Shown here piece after piece: positions 9,214 to 17,184 of a DNA stretch of 64,000 bases. Position 1 is the first letter of the stretch, and the number at the start of each line of letters is the position of its first letter. The position numbers and the translations under genes are program-made. Location: contig NZ_VOSC01000030.1 of the NCBI RefSeq assembly GCF_007997385.1, positions 124,838 through 188,837 of the forward strand, in the 5' to 3' direction. The notes below the pieces were generated by a model that made no database searches, was not told where the DNA came from, and was given only the letters and a program-made list of their open reading frames with translations. The stretch comes from Seonamhaeicola algicola. GTDB taxonomy: Bacteria; Bacteroidota; Bacteroidia; Flavobacteriales; Flavobacteriaceae.

Positions 9214-9221
9214 TATTTTTG
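9214..9221 (+). promoter_or_regulatory. -7 box (TATTTTTG) four nt from the pyrE start codon
   Basis: TATTTTTG matches TAnnTTTG and ends only 4 nt before the ATG at 9226, which implies a leaderless or nearly leaderless pyrE mRNA. It also argues against an upstream start at 9154. Confidence 0.65.
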
Positions 9222-9225
9222 GCAC

Positions 9226-9870
9226 ATGATTTTTAATAAAGATACAGCCAAAAAAACTGCTGAAGTTTTATTACAAGTAAACGCTATAAAACTCAGCCCT
9301 AAAGAGCCCTTCACATGGGCATCTGGATGGAAATCACCTATTTACTGTGATAACCGCATAATTCTATCGTTTCCTGCCATTAGAAATTATGTTAGAGAAA
9401 CCATGGCAAAACAAATTGAAAAGCAATACGGCAAACCCGATGCTATTGCGGGTGTAGCCACTGGCGCCATTGGTATTGGCATGCTAGTTGCCGAGTATTT
9501 AGGCTTGCCTTTTATTTATGTAAGGCCCGATGCTAAAGGCCATGGCCGTAAAAACCAAATTGAAGGCTTTATTGAAAAAGGCCAAAATGTTGTGGTGGTT
9601 GAAGATTTAATAAGCACAGGCAAAAGTAGTTTAAACGCTGTTACCGCATTAAAAAATGCAGGTATAAATGTTAAAGGCATGATAGCTATATTTACCTATG
9701 GTTTTGAAGTGGCTACCAAAAATTTTGAGAACAAAAACCTTATGCTTCAAACCTTAAGCAACTACGAAAGCTTGCTTGAACAAGCACTAGACACCAATTA
9801 TATTACCGAAAAACAACTAAAAACATTAGCTGAATGGAATAGTAACCCAAGTGAATGGAACGCTATTTGA
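9226..9870 (+). CDS. pyrE: Orotate phosphoribosyltransferase
   Basis: A 214-residue enzyme converting orotate and PRPP to orotidine 5'-phosphate in pyrimidine synthesis. The PRPP-binding motif VVVVEDLISTGKSS and the WASGWKSPIYCDNR substrate region are clear. The start at 9226 (MIFNKDTAKK) was chosen because it matches the usual N-terminus and directly follows the promoter box. An in-frame upstream ATG at 9154 would add 24 unrelated residues lying across that promoter. An SRPBCC-like gene follows after 29 nt. Confidence 0.95.
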   Translation: MIFNKDTAKKTAEVLLQVNAIKLSPKEPFTWASGWKSPIYCDNRIILSFPAIRNYVRETMAKQIEKQYGKPDAIAGVATGAIGIGMLVAEYLGLPFIYVRPDAKGHGRKNQIEGFIEKGQNVVVVEDLISTGKSSLNAVTALKNAGINVKGMIAIFTYGFEVATKNFENKNLMLQTLSNYESLLEQALDTNYITEKQLKTLAEWNSNPSEWNAI

Positions 9871-9899
9871 TACACTAGTTGTAATTAAAATACTTATAA

Positions 9900-10295
9900 A
9901 TGAATTTAGAATCTCCAAAAATAAACGTAGAAAAGTCTCCTGAAGACGTTTTCAATTTTTTATCTGATGTAAAAAACTTTGAATCTTTAATGCCTGAAAA
10001 CATTAGTAAGTTTGAAGTTTTAGAAGACGATAAGTTTTTATTTGCCCTAAAAGGCATGCCCGAAATTATATTAAAAAAGAAAGAAGTTGTACCACCAAAC
10101 AAAATTGTATTAGGTGCTGCAGGCGGAAAAATAGATTTTTCACTAATTGGTCATATTATAGAAACTGGCAACAATGCCAGTGAAGTACAATTAAAATTTG
10201 ATGGCAATTTTAACCCAATGATGGCAATGATGATAAAAGGCCCAATAAGTAAATTTATTGAAACCCTTGCCACAAGCATTCCAAAAGCTATTTAA
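9900..10295 (+). CDS. SRPBCC/polyketide-cyclase-like protein
   Basis: A 131-residue protein with the START/SRPBCC-like layout: an opening 'INVEKSPEDVFNFLSDVKNFESLMPENI' type strand-helix region (quoted here only as a pattern), then beta strands and a long C-terminal helix (MMIKGPISKFIETLATSI). Such folds bind hydrophobic ligands, and some flavobacterial members sit directly behind pyrE as here. No catalytic residue can be named. Its stop overlaps the convergent birA stop by 4 nt. Confidence 0.85.
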   Translation: MNLESPKINVEKSPEDVFNFLSDVKNFESLMPENISKFEVLEDDKFLFALKGMPEIILKKKEVVPPNKIVLGAAGGKIDFSLIGHIIETGNNASEVQLKFDGNFNPMMAMMIKGPISKFIETLATSIPKAI

Positions 10296-11023
10296 TACAA
10301 CAATTGAATTTCTTTTAAATCAAAGGTTTTTACAATATTATTTTCCAACAACACCTTTAGGTTTCCTGTATTTGTAACACCTTTAATAAAACCAGAAAAC
10401 ATACAACCTTCAGCATCTAAAAATGTTGAAGGTTTATTTTTTCTAAATAAATAATTAACATATTCATTTTTTATAATTGCAGTGTTGCCCGCTTTTAAAA
10501 ATTCAAAATAAAACTTCAAATTATTAATTATTGTAATAGCAACCTCATCAATGCTAAAAACACGTCCGGTTATAATTTTTAATGATGATGCTTTGGGTAA
10601 ATTTTCAAATTCAGTTTGGTTTACATTTAAGCCCATACCTATAATTGAAGCCGTCATTTTATTATTTTTTATGACATTTTCAATTAAAACACCACATATT
10701 TTTTTGTTTTCTGACAAAATGTCGTTAGGCCATTTTACACTAATTTTAGGTATTCCAAAAAAGTTTAGCGTTTTAATTAAAGCCAAAGCAGCTACCATAC
10801 TTATGTAAAAAGGATGCTCTAAATAAAAACCACTAATGTCTTTAAACACACTAAACGTAAGGTTTTTTCCAGCCTCAGCATTCCAAACTGTTCCCATTTG
10901 CCCACGTCCGCTAGTTTGGTTTTGGGTAATAACAGCAGTAAAATCGTTTAAATTTTCATCTGCAATTAAGCTACGCAAATAGCTATTTGTAGAATTGGTG
11001 GCACTAAGTTTGATTATATGCAT
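10292..11023 (-). CDS. birA: Biotin--[acetyl-CoA-carboxylase] ligase
   Basis: A 243-residue biotin protein ligase that activates biotin as biotinyl-AMP and transfers it to the biotin carboxyl carrier protein. The biotin loop SGRGQMGTVWNAEAGKNLT and KWPNDI with CGVLIE are present. The protein starts directly with the catalytic domain (MHIIKLSATNSTNSYL), so it lacks the N-terminal DNA-binding domain of E. coli BirA and should be a group I, non-repressor enzyme. It is divergent from rsfS. Confidence 0.94.
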   Translation of the reverse strand: MHIIKLSATNSTNSYLRSLIADENLNDFTAVITQNQTSGRGQMGTVWNAEAGKNLTFSVFKDISGFYLEHPFYISMVAALALIKTLNFFGIPKISVKWPNDILSENKKICGVLIENVIKNNKMTASIIGMGLNVNQTEFENLPKASSLKIITGRVFSIDEVAITIINNLKFYFEFLKAGNTAIIKNEYVNYLFRKNKPSTFLDAEGCMFSGFIKGVTNTGNLKVLLENNIVKTFDLKEIQLLY

Positions 11024-11088
11024 AAAAATGTAATAAATATACTAGCAAATCTTATGATTTTTTTAGAGCTTTAAAAACTAAAAAATAA

Positions 11089-11096
11089 TAACTTTG
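11089..11096 (+). promoter_or_regulatory. -7 box (TAACTTTG) for the rsfS-ftsH operon
   Basis: TAACTTTG matches TAnnTTTG, 19 nt before the rsfS ATG at 11116. Confidence 0.55.
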
Positions 11097-11115
11097 TACA
11101 AATTAAATAAATTTA

Positions 11116-11487
11116 ATGGCGAAAGAAAAAATAAGCGCAGACCAATTAATATCTGTAATTTTAAGCGGAATTGAAGATGTTAAAGGTAAAGAAATAAATA
11201 TTTTAGACTTAAGAGAAATTGAAAACACTGTTTGTGATTACTTTATAATTTGTGAAGGTACTTCTAACACACAAGTAAACGCCATAGTAAACTCCGTACA
11301 AAAAAAGGTAAGCAAAGAACTTAAAGACAAACCTTGGCATGTTGAAGGTGAAGACAATGCCGAATGGGTTTTAATAGACTATGTTAATGTTGTTGTGCAT
11401 GTTTTCCAAAAGCATGTTAGAGAATATTATGATATAGAAAGCCTTTGGGGAGACGCTAAAACAACAGTAATAGAAACAAGTTATTAA
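11116..11487 (+). CDS. rsfS: Ribosome silencing factor
   Basis: A 123-residue RsfS/Iojap family protein that binds uL14 on the large ribosomal subunit and blocks subunit joining when nutrients are low. Family features seen are the central DYFIICEGTSNTQVNAI and the C-terminal WVLIDYVNVVVHVF and YYDIESLWGDA. The length is typical. ftsH starts 8 nt downstream, so both probably share one transcript from the box at 11089. Confidence 0.95.
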   Translation: MAKEKISADQLISVILSGIEDVKGKEINILDLREIENTVCDYFIICEGTSNTQVNAIVNSVQKKVSKELKDKPWHVEGEDNAEWVLIDYVNVVVHVFQKHVREYYDIESLWGDAKTTVIETSY

Positions 11488-11495
11488 GAAAACAC

Positions 11496-13502
11496 ATGGC
11501 AAACGATAAAAAGAACAACAAAGATAAAAAGCCAAAGTTTAGCCCGTATTGGATTTACGGTATTTTACTAGCCCTATTTTTAGGGTTTCAATTTTTTGGA
11601 GACACATCAAGCAATGGTGGCTCTAAAACTACAACTTCAGATTTTTTTAAATATTTAGCCAATGGCGATGTTGAAAAAATAGATATTGTAAAAAACACCC
11701 GAGTTGCACGCGTATATTTAACCAAAGATGCCGAAGGTAAAGACATACACAAAAACTCTAAACAACAACCGTTTATTCCATCGGTTACCAGAATACCTAA
11801 TTACAAATTTGAGTTTGGCGATCTTCAAAACTTTGAAAACAAACTTAATGACACTATAAAAAATTTAGACACCAAACCAGTTATTGAGTTTGATACTGAA
11901 ACTGATACCATAGGTAATTTACTTATTGGTTTATTACCTTTTTTATTACTTATTGGTGTTTGGATTTTTATAATGCGAAGAATGTCTGGCGGTGCTGGTG
12001 GTGGCGCAGGTGGTCAAATTTTTAATATAGGAAAATCTAGAGCTAAACTTTTTGACCAAAATACCGAAGTTAAAACCACATTTAAAGACGTGGCTGGTTT
12101 AGAAGGCGCAAAAGAAGAAGTTCAAGAAATTGTAGATTTCTTAAAATTTCCTGAAAAATACACCACTTTAGGTGGTAAAATACCAAAAGGTGCATTACTA
12201 GTTGGCCCTCCAGGAACAGGTAAAACATTATTAGCAAAAGCTGTAGCTGGTGAAGCTAAAGTTCCTTTCTTCTCACTTTCAGGTTCAGATTTTGTTGAAA
12301 TGTTTGTTGGTGTAGGTGCATCGCGCGTGCGCGATTTATTTAAACAAGCTAAAGAAAAATCGCCTTCAATTATATTTATTGATGAAATTGACGCTATTGG
12401 TCGTGCAAGAGGTAAAAACGCCATGTCTGGAAGTAATGACGAACGCGAAAACACCCTAAACCAATTATTAACTGAAATGGATGGTTTTGGCACAAATACC
12501 AACGTTATTGTACTTGCAGCAACCAATAGAGCCGATATTTTAGATAAAGCATTAATGCGTGCCGGAAGATTTGACAGACAAATTTTTGTTGATTTACCTG
12601 ATGTGAGAGAACGTAAAGAAATTTTTGAAGTTCACTTACGTCCGTTAAAAAAATCAAAAGATTTAGATACTGACTTTTTATCAAAACAAACACCAGGTTT
12701 TTCAGGTGCCGATATTGCAAACGTATGTAACGAAGCAGCATTAATTGCAGCTAGAAATGGCAAAAAAGAAGTTGATAAACAAGATTTTCTTGATGCTGTT
12801 GATAGAATTATTGGTGGTTTAGAAAAGAAAAACAAAATAATTACACCTAGTGAAAAACGCGCCGTTGCATTCCATGAAGCTGGTCATGCAGTTGTTAGCT
12901 GGATGCTTGAACACGCTGCACCATTAATTAAAGTAACTATTGTACCTAGAGGCCGTTCATTAGGTGCCGCATGGTATTTACCCGAAGAACGCTTAATTGT
13001 TCGTCCAGAACAAATGCTAGACGAAATGTGTGCTGCACTTGGTGGTAGAGCCGCAGAAAAAGTTATTTTCAACAAAATATCTACAGGTGCTTTAAGTGAT
13101 TTAGAAAAAGTAACCAAGCAAGCCCGTGCCATGGTAACCATTTACGGTTTAAGTGATAAAATTGGAAACTTAACCTATTATGATTCTAGCGGGCAAAGTG
13201 AATACGGTTTCTCTAAACCTTACAGTGAGCAAACAGCCGAATTAATTGATAAAGAAATTTCGGATATTATTGAGAAGCAATATGAACGCGCCATTAAATT
13301 GCTTGAAGATAATAAAGATAAACTCACAGAACTTGCCGAAGAACTATTAACAAAAGAAGTTATTTTTAAAGATAACTTAGAACGTATTTTTGGTAAGCGT
13401 GCTTTTGAGAAAGAAGAAGCCATTGTAAAAACAGACGAAAAAAAGAACGTTGAAACTCCTGAACAAAACCAAGACAGTTCAGAAACAAAAGAAAATTCGT
13501 AA
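11496..13502 (+). CDS. ftsH: ATP-dependent zinc metalloprotease FtsH
   Basis: A 668-residue membrane-anchored AAA+ protease that degrades misfolded and regulatory membrane proteins. Two membrane segments lie at about 18-34 and 146-161. The AAA domain has Walker A GPPGTGKT (237-244), Walker B IIFIDEIDAIGR and the second region of homology (ATNRADILDKALMRAGRFDRQ in two pieces). The zinc protease motif HEAGH is at 460-464. The C-terminal tail is Glu/Lys rich. Its extracytoplasmic loop of ~110 residues is typical for Bacteroidota. It lies in the rsfS transcript and ends at a long palindromic terminator. Confidence 0.97.
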   Translation: MANDKKNNKDKKPKFSPYWIYGILLALFLGFQFFGDTSSNGGSKTTTSDFFKYLANGDVEKIDIVKNTRVARVYLTKDAEGKDIHKNSKQQPFIPSVTRIPNYKFEFGDLQNFENKLNDTIKNLDTKPVIEFDTETDTIGNLLIGLLPFLLLIGVWIFIMRRMSGGAGGGAGGQIFNIGKSRAKLFDQNTEVKTTFKDVAGLEGAKEEVQEIVDFLKFPEKYTTLGGKIPKGALLVGPPGTGKTLLAKAVAGEAKVPFFSLSGSDFVEMFVGVGASRVRDLFKQAKEKSPSIIFIDEIDAIGRARGKNAMSGSNDERENTLNQLLTEMDGFGTNTNVIVLAATNRADILDKALMRAGRFDRQIFVDLPDVRERKEIFEVHLRPLKKSKDLDTDFLSKQTPGFSGADIANVCNEAALIAARNGKKEVDKQDFLDAVDRIIGGLEKKNKIITPSEKRAVAFHEAGHAVVSWMLEHAAPLIKVTIVPRGRSLGAAWYLPEERLIVRPEQMLDEMCAALGGRAAEKVIFNKISTGALSDLEKVTKQARAMVTIYGLSDKIGNLTYYDSSGQSEYGFSKPYSEQTAELIDKEISDIIEKQYERAIKLLEDNKDKLTELAEELLTKEVIFKDNLERIFGKRAFEKEEAIVKTDEKKNVETPEQNQDSSETKENS

Positions 13503-13541
13503 AAAGCAGCTAAATTTTAGTATTTTTGTTATGCTTTTACT

Positions 13542-13581
13542 AAAAAACTTAAAATAACCTTAAGGTTATTTTAAGTTTTTT
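13542..13581. terminator. 40-bp perfect palindrome, terminator after ftsH
   Basis: A 20-bp arm (13542-13561) is followed by its exact reverse complement (13562-13581), centred on CCTTAAGG, with A and T tracts at the outer ends. This gives a hairpin terminator for ftsH. The next promoter box begins at the very next base. Confidence 0.85.
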
Positions 13582-13589
13582 TATATTTG
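13582..13589 (+). promoter_or_regulatory. -7 box (TATATTTG) for the LUD-cdsA-psd operon
   Basis: TATATTTG matches TAnnTTTG, starts directly at the end of the palindrome, and lies 38 nt before the ATG at 13628. Confidence 0.5.
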
Positions 13590-13627
13590 ATTTTCAACAA
13601 TAAGATTAGGTTAATAGCTACTACTAA

Positions 13628-14236
13628 ATGAGTCTTTTTAGAAAACTTTTTGGTTCTAAATCTGAAAAAACCTCAGAAGAACTAAAATCTGATGAAAGAG
13701 GCAAATACATGCCAGAAGTTAAGCTACCAATAGACGAAAGGTTTACAATAAATTTTAAAGCTAATGGTGGCAAATTCTTGTATTGTGAAGATTTAAATGA
13801 AGTTTATGAAAACCTAGATCTTATAATTGAAGAGAATAAATGGCAACAAAAAAAAGTATTACTGTTAGATGAGCAATTAACTGATAAGTTTAAAAACTCT
13901 AGCATTAATGCATCAAGATTAATTAGTGAATCTGAATTTTTTCTAACCACTTGCGAAAATCTAATTGCCAATGATGGTTCTTTACTTATTTCATCAAAAC
14001 AAATATTTGAAAAAAAACTACCCGAACTCCCTTTTAACTTTGTAGTTTTTGCTACTACAAGCCAAATTGTTGAAAATATTGGTGAAGGATTACGAGGTAT
14101 AAAATCAAAAAACCGTCAAAAAATTCCAACCAACATTACAACCATCAAGCATTTTAAATCTAGCGAAGAAAAAGACTTTTTAAGTTACGGCAGTAGCGCA
14201 AAAAATTTATACTTACTACTTTTAGAAGATTTATAA
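13628..14236 (+). CDS. LUD-domain protein (LutC/YkgG-like)
   Basis: A 202-residue protein of the LUD family, whose best-known members are subunits of the lactate oxidation complex LutABC. The C-terminal half fits (ESEFFLTTCENLIANDGS, then FVVFATTSQIVENIGEGLRGI in pieces). No LutA or LutB partner is present here. The place directly ahead of cdsA, with the stop codon abutting the next ATG, suggests a different, unknown role in this flavobacterial cluster. Function is inferred only at family level. Confidence 0.85.
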   Translation: MSLFRKLFGSKSEKTSEELKSDERGKYMPEVKLPIDERFTINFKANGGKFLYCEDLNEVYENLDLIIEENKWQQKKVLLLDEQLTDKFKNSSINASRLISESEFFLTTCENLIANDGSLLISSKQIFEKKLPELPFNFVVFATTSQIVENIGEGLRGIKSKNRQKIPTNITTIKHFKSSEEKDFLSYGSSAKNLYLLLLEDL

Positions 14237-15058
14237 ATGAAAGAAATGCTTACCAGAGGGCTTTCAGGCCTCGTATATATTGGTTTACTTATTGGCTGTA
14301 TGCAAAATAAGCATGCTTTAATAATTTTATTTTTTGTTTTTGGACTTATAACATTAGCCGAATTTAAAAAACTCATTCAACTTAAAAGCATCATCCCTTT
14401 TATTATTTTTGTAATAATGTACTTTGTATTTGTATACTGGAAACTAATACTAAATACACGCTTTGGTTTAGATGAGGCCACACAAATACTAATGGTTTTA
14501 ACCATATTTGTTCAATTGTTTTTAATAAAAGATTTGTTTTCAGAAAAAACCATTCCATTATTTTCAACCAAACGTTTTATACTTACAACCTTTTACATTA
14601 CTAGCGCTTTTGTTTTTTTAAATTTAATAGCAAACTATCAAAAAAACTACAATGCCAATATATTATTAGGAGCTTTTATACTTATTTGGGTAAATGATTC
14701 CTTTGCTTATATAGTTGGTAAAAACTTAGGCAAACAAAAGCTTTTCTCAAAAATTTCACCAAAGAAAACAGTTGAAGGCTTTTTAGGCGGTTTATTTTTT
14801 GCTTGTGTTGCTAGTTATTTTATTGCTAACTTTACACAAACACTAAATTTTACTAACTGGCTAATTTTAAGTGTTATAGTTAGTGTTTTTGGCACTTTAG
14901 GAGATTTAATAGAATCTAAATTTAAAAGACAAGCTGGTGTTAAAGATAGTGGTTCAATCATGCCAGGTCATGGTGGCTTGTTTGATAGGCTAGATAGTAT
15001 CATATTTGCAGCACCATTTATTTATTCATTTTTAAGCATTTTAAACTATGTTTCATAA
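14237..15058 (+). CDS. cdsA: Phosphatidate cytidylyltransferase
   Basis: A 273-residue integral membrane enzyme making CDP-diacylglycerol from phosphatidate and CTP. About seven to eight hydrophobic segments are present. The C-terminal family signature is intact: SKFKRQAGVKDSG, then PGHGGLFDRLDS, holding the metal-binding acidic residues. The start ATG abuts the LUD stop, and psd overlaps the 3' end by 11 nt, so the three are translationally coupled. Together with psd this forms the phosphatidylethanolamine branch of lipid synthesis. Confidence 0.96.
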   Translation: MKEMLTRGLSGLVYIGLLIGCMQNKHALIILFFVFGLITLAEFKKLIQLKSIIPFIIFVIMYFVFVYWKLILNTRFGLDEATQILMVLTIFVQLFLIKDLFSEKTIPLFSTKRFILTTFYITSAFVFLNLIANYQKNYNANILLGAFILIWVNDSFAYIVGKNLGKQKLFSKISPKKTVEGFLGGLFFACVASYFIANFTQTLNFTNWLILSVIVSVFGTLGDLIESKFKRQAGVKDSGSIMPGHGGLFDRLDSIIFAAPFIYSFLSILNYVS

Positions 15059-15698
15059 AGAAGGACATAAAATTATACTAACAACTTTTGTTATTGTTAT
15101 TGCATTATTTTTATTAACAGATAGCTTCATAACAATAAGCTGGTTACGCACATTAACACTAGTTGTTTTACTTATATTTTTAATATTAATTCTACAGTTT
15201 TTTAGAAATCCAAAACGGCATACAGTTCAAAATGAAGCACAAGTAATATCTCCAGTAGATGGAAAAGTAGTAGTAATTGAAGAAGTATTTGAAAAAGAAT
15301 ATTTTAATGAAAAACGCTTGCAAGTAAGCGTATTTATGTCGCCCATAAATGTTCATGTAACCCGCTACCCTATTGGCGGCAAAGTACTTTTTAGTAAATA
15401 TCACCCCGGTAAATATTTAGTAGCATGGCATCCAAAAGCTAGCGAAGAAAATGAACGTACTACTATTGTTGTTGAAAACCCATCTTACGGAAAAGTATTA
15501 TACAGACAAATTGCTGGTGCATTAGCTAAACGCATTGTAAATTATGCAAAAGTTAATGATACCGCTGTACAAGGAGCAGATGCTGGTTTTATAAAATTTG
15601 GCTCTAGAGTTGACTTATTTTTACCCTTAGATACTAATATAAAAGTACAATTAAACCAAAAAGTTAAAGGCGGCGAAACTGTTATAGCAGAAGCATAA
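15048..15698 (+). CDS. psd: Phosphatidylserine decarboxylase proenzyme (short type)
   Basis: A 216-residue decarboxylase making phosphatidylethanolamine from phosphatidylserine. Two close N-terminal membrane segments lie at residues ~8-50. The core contains SPVDGKVVVIEE, the PINVHVTRYPIGG strand and, near the C-terminus, FGSRVDLFLP. Self-cleavage between that Gly and Ser is expected to create the pyruvoyl group, as known for the short (type A) family. It overlaps cdsA by 11 nt and its stop abuts the acyl-CoA-binding protein start. Confidence 0.95.
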   Translation: MFHKEGHKIILTTFVIVIALFLLTDSFITISWLRTLTLVVLLIFLILILQFFRNPKRHTVQNEAQVISPVDGKVVVIEEVFEKEYFNEKRLQVSVFMSPINVHVTRYPIGGKVLFSKYHPGKYLVAWHPKASEENERTTIVVENPSYGKVLYRQIAGALAKRIVNYAKVNDTAVQGADAGFIKFGSRVDLFLPLDTNIKVQLNQKVKGGETVIAEA

Positions 15699-15965
15699 AT
15701 GACGAACGAAGATTTAGATAAAGCATTTGAAGAAGCAGTAGCTAGAGTTAACGCTCACAAAGAGCCTTTTCCTGCTGATACGCTTTTAAAATTATACGCC
15801 TACTACAAAAAGGCAACGAATGATTATGGCAAACCCCGAAGCAGAGAAGCTTTAATAAATGCTTTTAAAACAAACGCCCTATTTCAAGCAAAAAACATTA
15901 CTGAAACCGAAGCCAAAGAAGCCTATATTGATTTGGTTAATAAGTACTTTTTATACAGAGAATAA
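15699..15965 (+). CDS. Acyl-CoA-binding protein
   Basis: An 88-residue cytoplasmic four-helix protein of the ACBP family that binds long-chain acyl-CoA. Characteristic are the N-terminal DLDKAFEEAVARVN helix, LLKLYAYYKKATNDYG (the acyl-CoA contact helix) and the last helix AKEAYIDLVNKYF. The family is common in eukaryotes and sporadic in bacteria. Here it is the last gene of a tight LUD-cdsA-psd run, with its ATG abutting the psd stop, so it likely supplies or buffers acyl-CoA for membrane lipid synthesis. That role is inference. Confidence 0.92.
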   Translation: MTNEDLDKAFEEAVARVNAHKEPFPADTLLKLYAYYKKATNDYGKPRSREALINAFKTNALFQAKNITETEAKEAYIDLVNKYFLYRE

Positions 15966-15981
15966 CACAAAAAAAGCTACA

Positions 15982-17118
15982 ATGAAACACTTTTTATATT
16001 TAGTTTTAAGCTTTTTTATAGTTGGCTGTAGCAAAAATATTCCTAAAAAAAACTACCAATATTACTGTACACTTTTTAATAATAAAACTGCTTTTGAATT
16101 AACCAATAACAGCGGAGACTCAAGAGTTTTAGTCTCACCTTTTTACCAAGGCAGAATTTTAACCAGTTCTTATAACAACATAGAAGGTTTAAGTAACGGG
16201 TGGATTAACGAAAATGCCCTTACTGATACAACCAAAAGTATTGGCGGCGAAGAACGCCTTTGGATTGGTCCTTTAGGTTCTCAATTTTCATTTTATTTTC
16301 AGCAAATACAACCACTTCATGATGACAACTGGAAAGTACCTGCAACTATAGATGCTGAACCCTACAAAGTAATTTACAAAAGCAATAGTAACGTTGAATT
16401 ATATAAAACAATGCAACTTACTAATTATATAGGTACTACATTTAATATTGAAATTAACCGAAATATAAGCATCCTTTCAAAAGAAAACATTCAAAAAAAT
16501 TTAAATATTGAAGTTGATAACTCCACTAAATTTGTGGCTTTTGAAACTAAACACACATTGAAAAATATTGATACTGTTACTTGGAAAAAACACACAGGTT
16601 TAGCAGGTTTATGGAGCGCTGGTATGTATCCGGGAGATGATTCAGTAGTTATTATACCACTTAAAAACAACGGGACGAAACATAATGTTTTAACCTACTT
16701 AGCACCTATTGACAGTACACGTTTTATTGTAAAAAACAACACTGCTTTATTTAAAACCGACGGACAATACCGAAGTAAAATTGGTATACCACCACAGTTT
16801 GCACCAGCTGTTTATGGCTGCTATTCAAAACTGAACAATAAACTAACTATTATTCAATATAAAAAAGAAACTGATAGTTTATACTCAAATTCACAGGTTA
16901 GTATTCAAGACACACCTTATAAAGGCGAAGCTATTCCTATTTACAACAATGGTGCAGATTTTTTTGAGCTTGAAAGCAATGCGCCTTTAAAAGTTTTAAA
17001 ACCAAATGAAACTACTACGCACTGGCAACGTGTTTATCATTTTAACGCTTCAAAAAACACATTAAATAAGTTGAGTAAAAAATTACTTGGTTTTGATTTG
17101 AATAGCGCAAAGTTTTAA
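15982..17118 (+). CDS. Lipoprotein, DUF6786-like
   Basis: A 378-residue lipoprotein with signal MKHFLYLVLSFFIVGC, lipidated at Cys16 and probably in the periplasm or outer membrane. The body is beta-rich with GGEERLWIGPLGSQFSF and a later HTGLAGLWSAGMYPGDD. The first of these resembles DUF6786 proteins, whose function is not known, and a galactose-mutarotase-like beta-sandwich is possible. A longer frame from 15859 would read through the acyl-CoA-binding gene in another frame. The ATG at 15982 is chosen because it starts a clean lipoprotein signal. Confidence 0.85.
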   Translation: MKHFLYLVLSFFIVGCSKNIPKKNYQYYCTLFNNKTAFELTNNSGDSRVLVSPFYQGRILTSSYNNIEGLSNGWINENALTDTTKSIGGEERLWIGPLGSQFSFYFQQIQPLHDDNWKVPATIDAEPYKVIYKSNSNVELYKTMQLTNYIGTTFNIEINRNISILSKENIQKNLNIEVDNSTKFVAFETKHTLKNIDTVTWKKHTGLAGLWSAGMYPGDDSVVIIPLKNNGTKHNVLTYLAPIDSTRFIVKNNTALFKTDGQYRSKIGIPPQFAPAVYGCYSKLNNKLTIIQYKKETDSLYSNSQVSIQDTPYKGEAIPIYNNGADFFELESNAPLKVLKPNETTTHWQRVYHFNASKNTLNKLSKKLLGFDLNSAKF

Positions 17119-17137
17119 CATAGCTATAAAAACACTA

Positions 17138-17178
17138 AATACTTGTTCTTTTTAATTTTTATAAAAAGAACAAGTATT
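17138..17178. terminator. Bidirectional hairpin terminator
   Basis: A 16-bp arm at 17138-17153 (AATACTTGTTCTTTTT) pairs perfectly with 17163-17178 around a 9-nt AT loop. It lies between the convergent lipoprotein gene and valS and can serve both. Confidence 0.8.
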
Positions 17179-17184
17179 AATATT

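Noticed and set aside
9154-9225. Longer pyrE start 24 codons upstream
   Set aside because: The added residues are unlike PyrE N-termini and lie across the TATTTTTG promoter box.
12122-12526. 134-codon open frame opposite ftsH
   Set aside because: Antisense shadow of the AAA domain with no promoter or recognisable motif.
15859-15981. N-terminal extension of the DUF6786-like lipoprotein
   Set aside because: It reads the acyl-CoA-binding protein gene in another frame; the lipoprotein signal starts at 15982.
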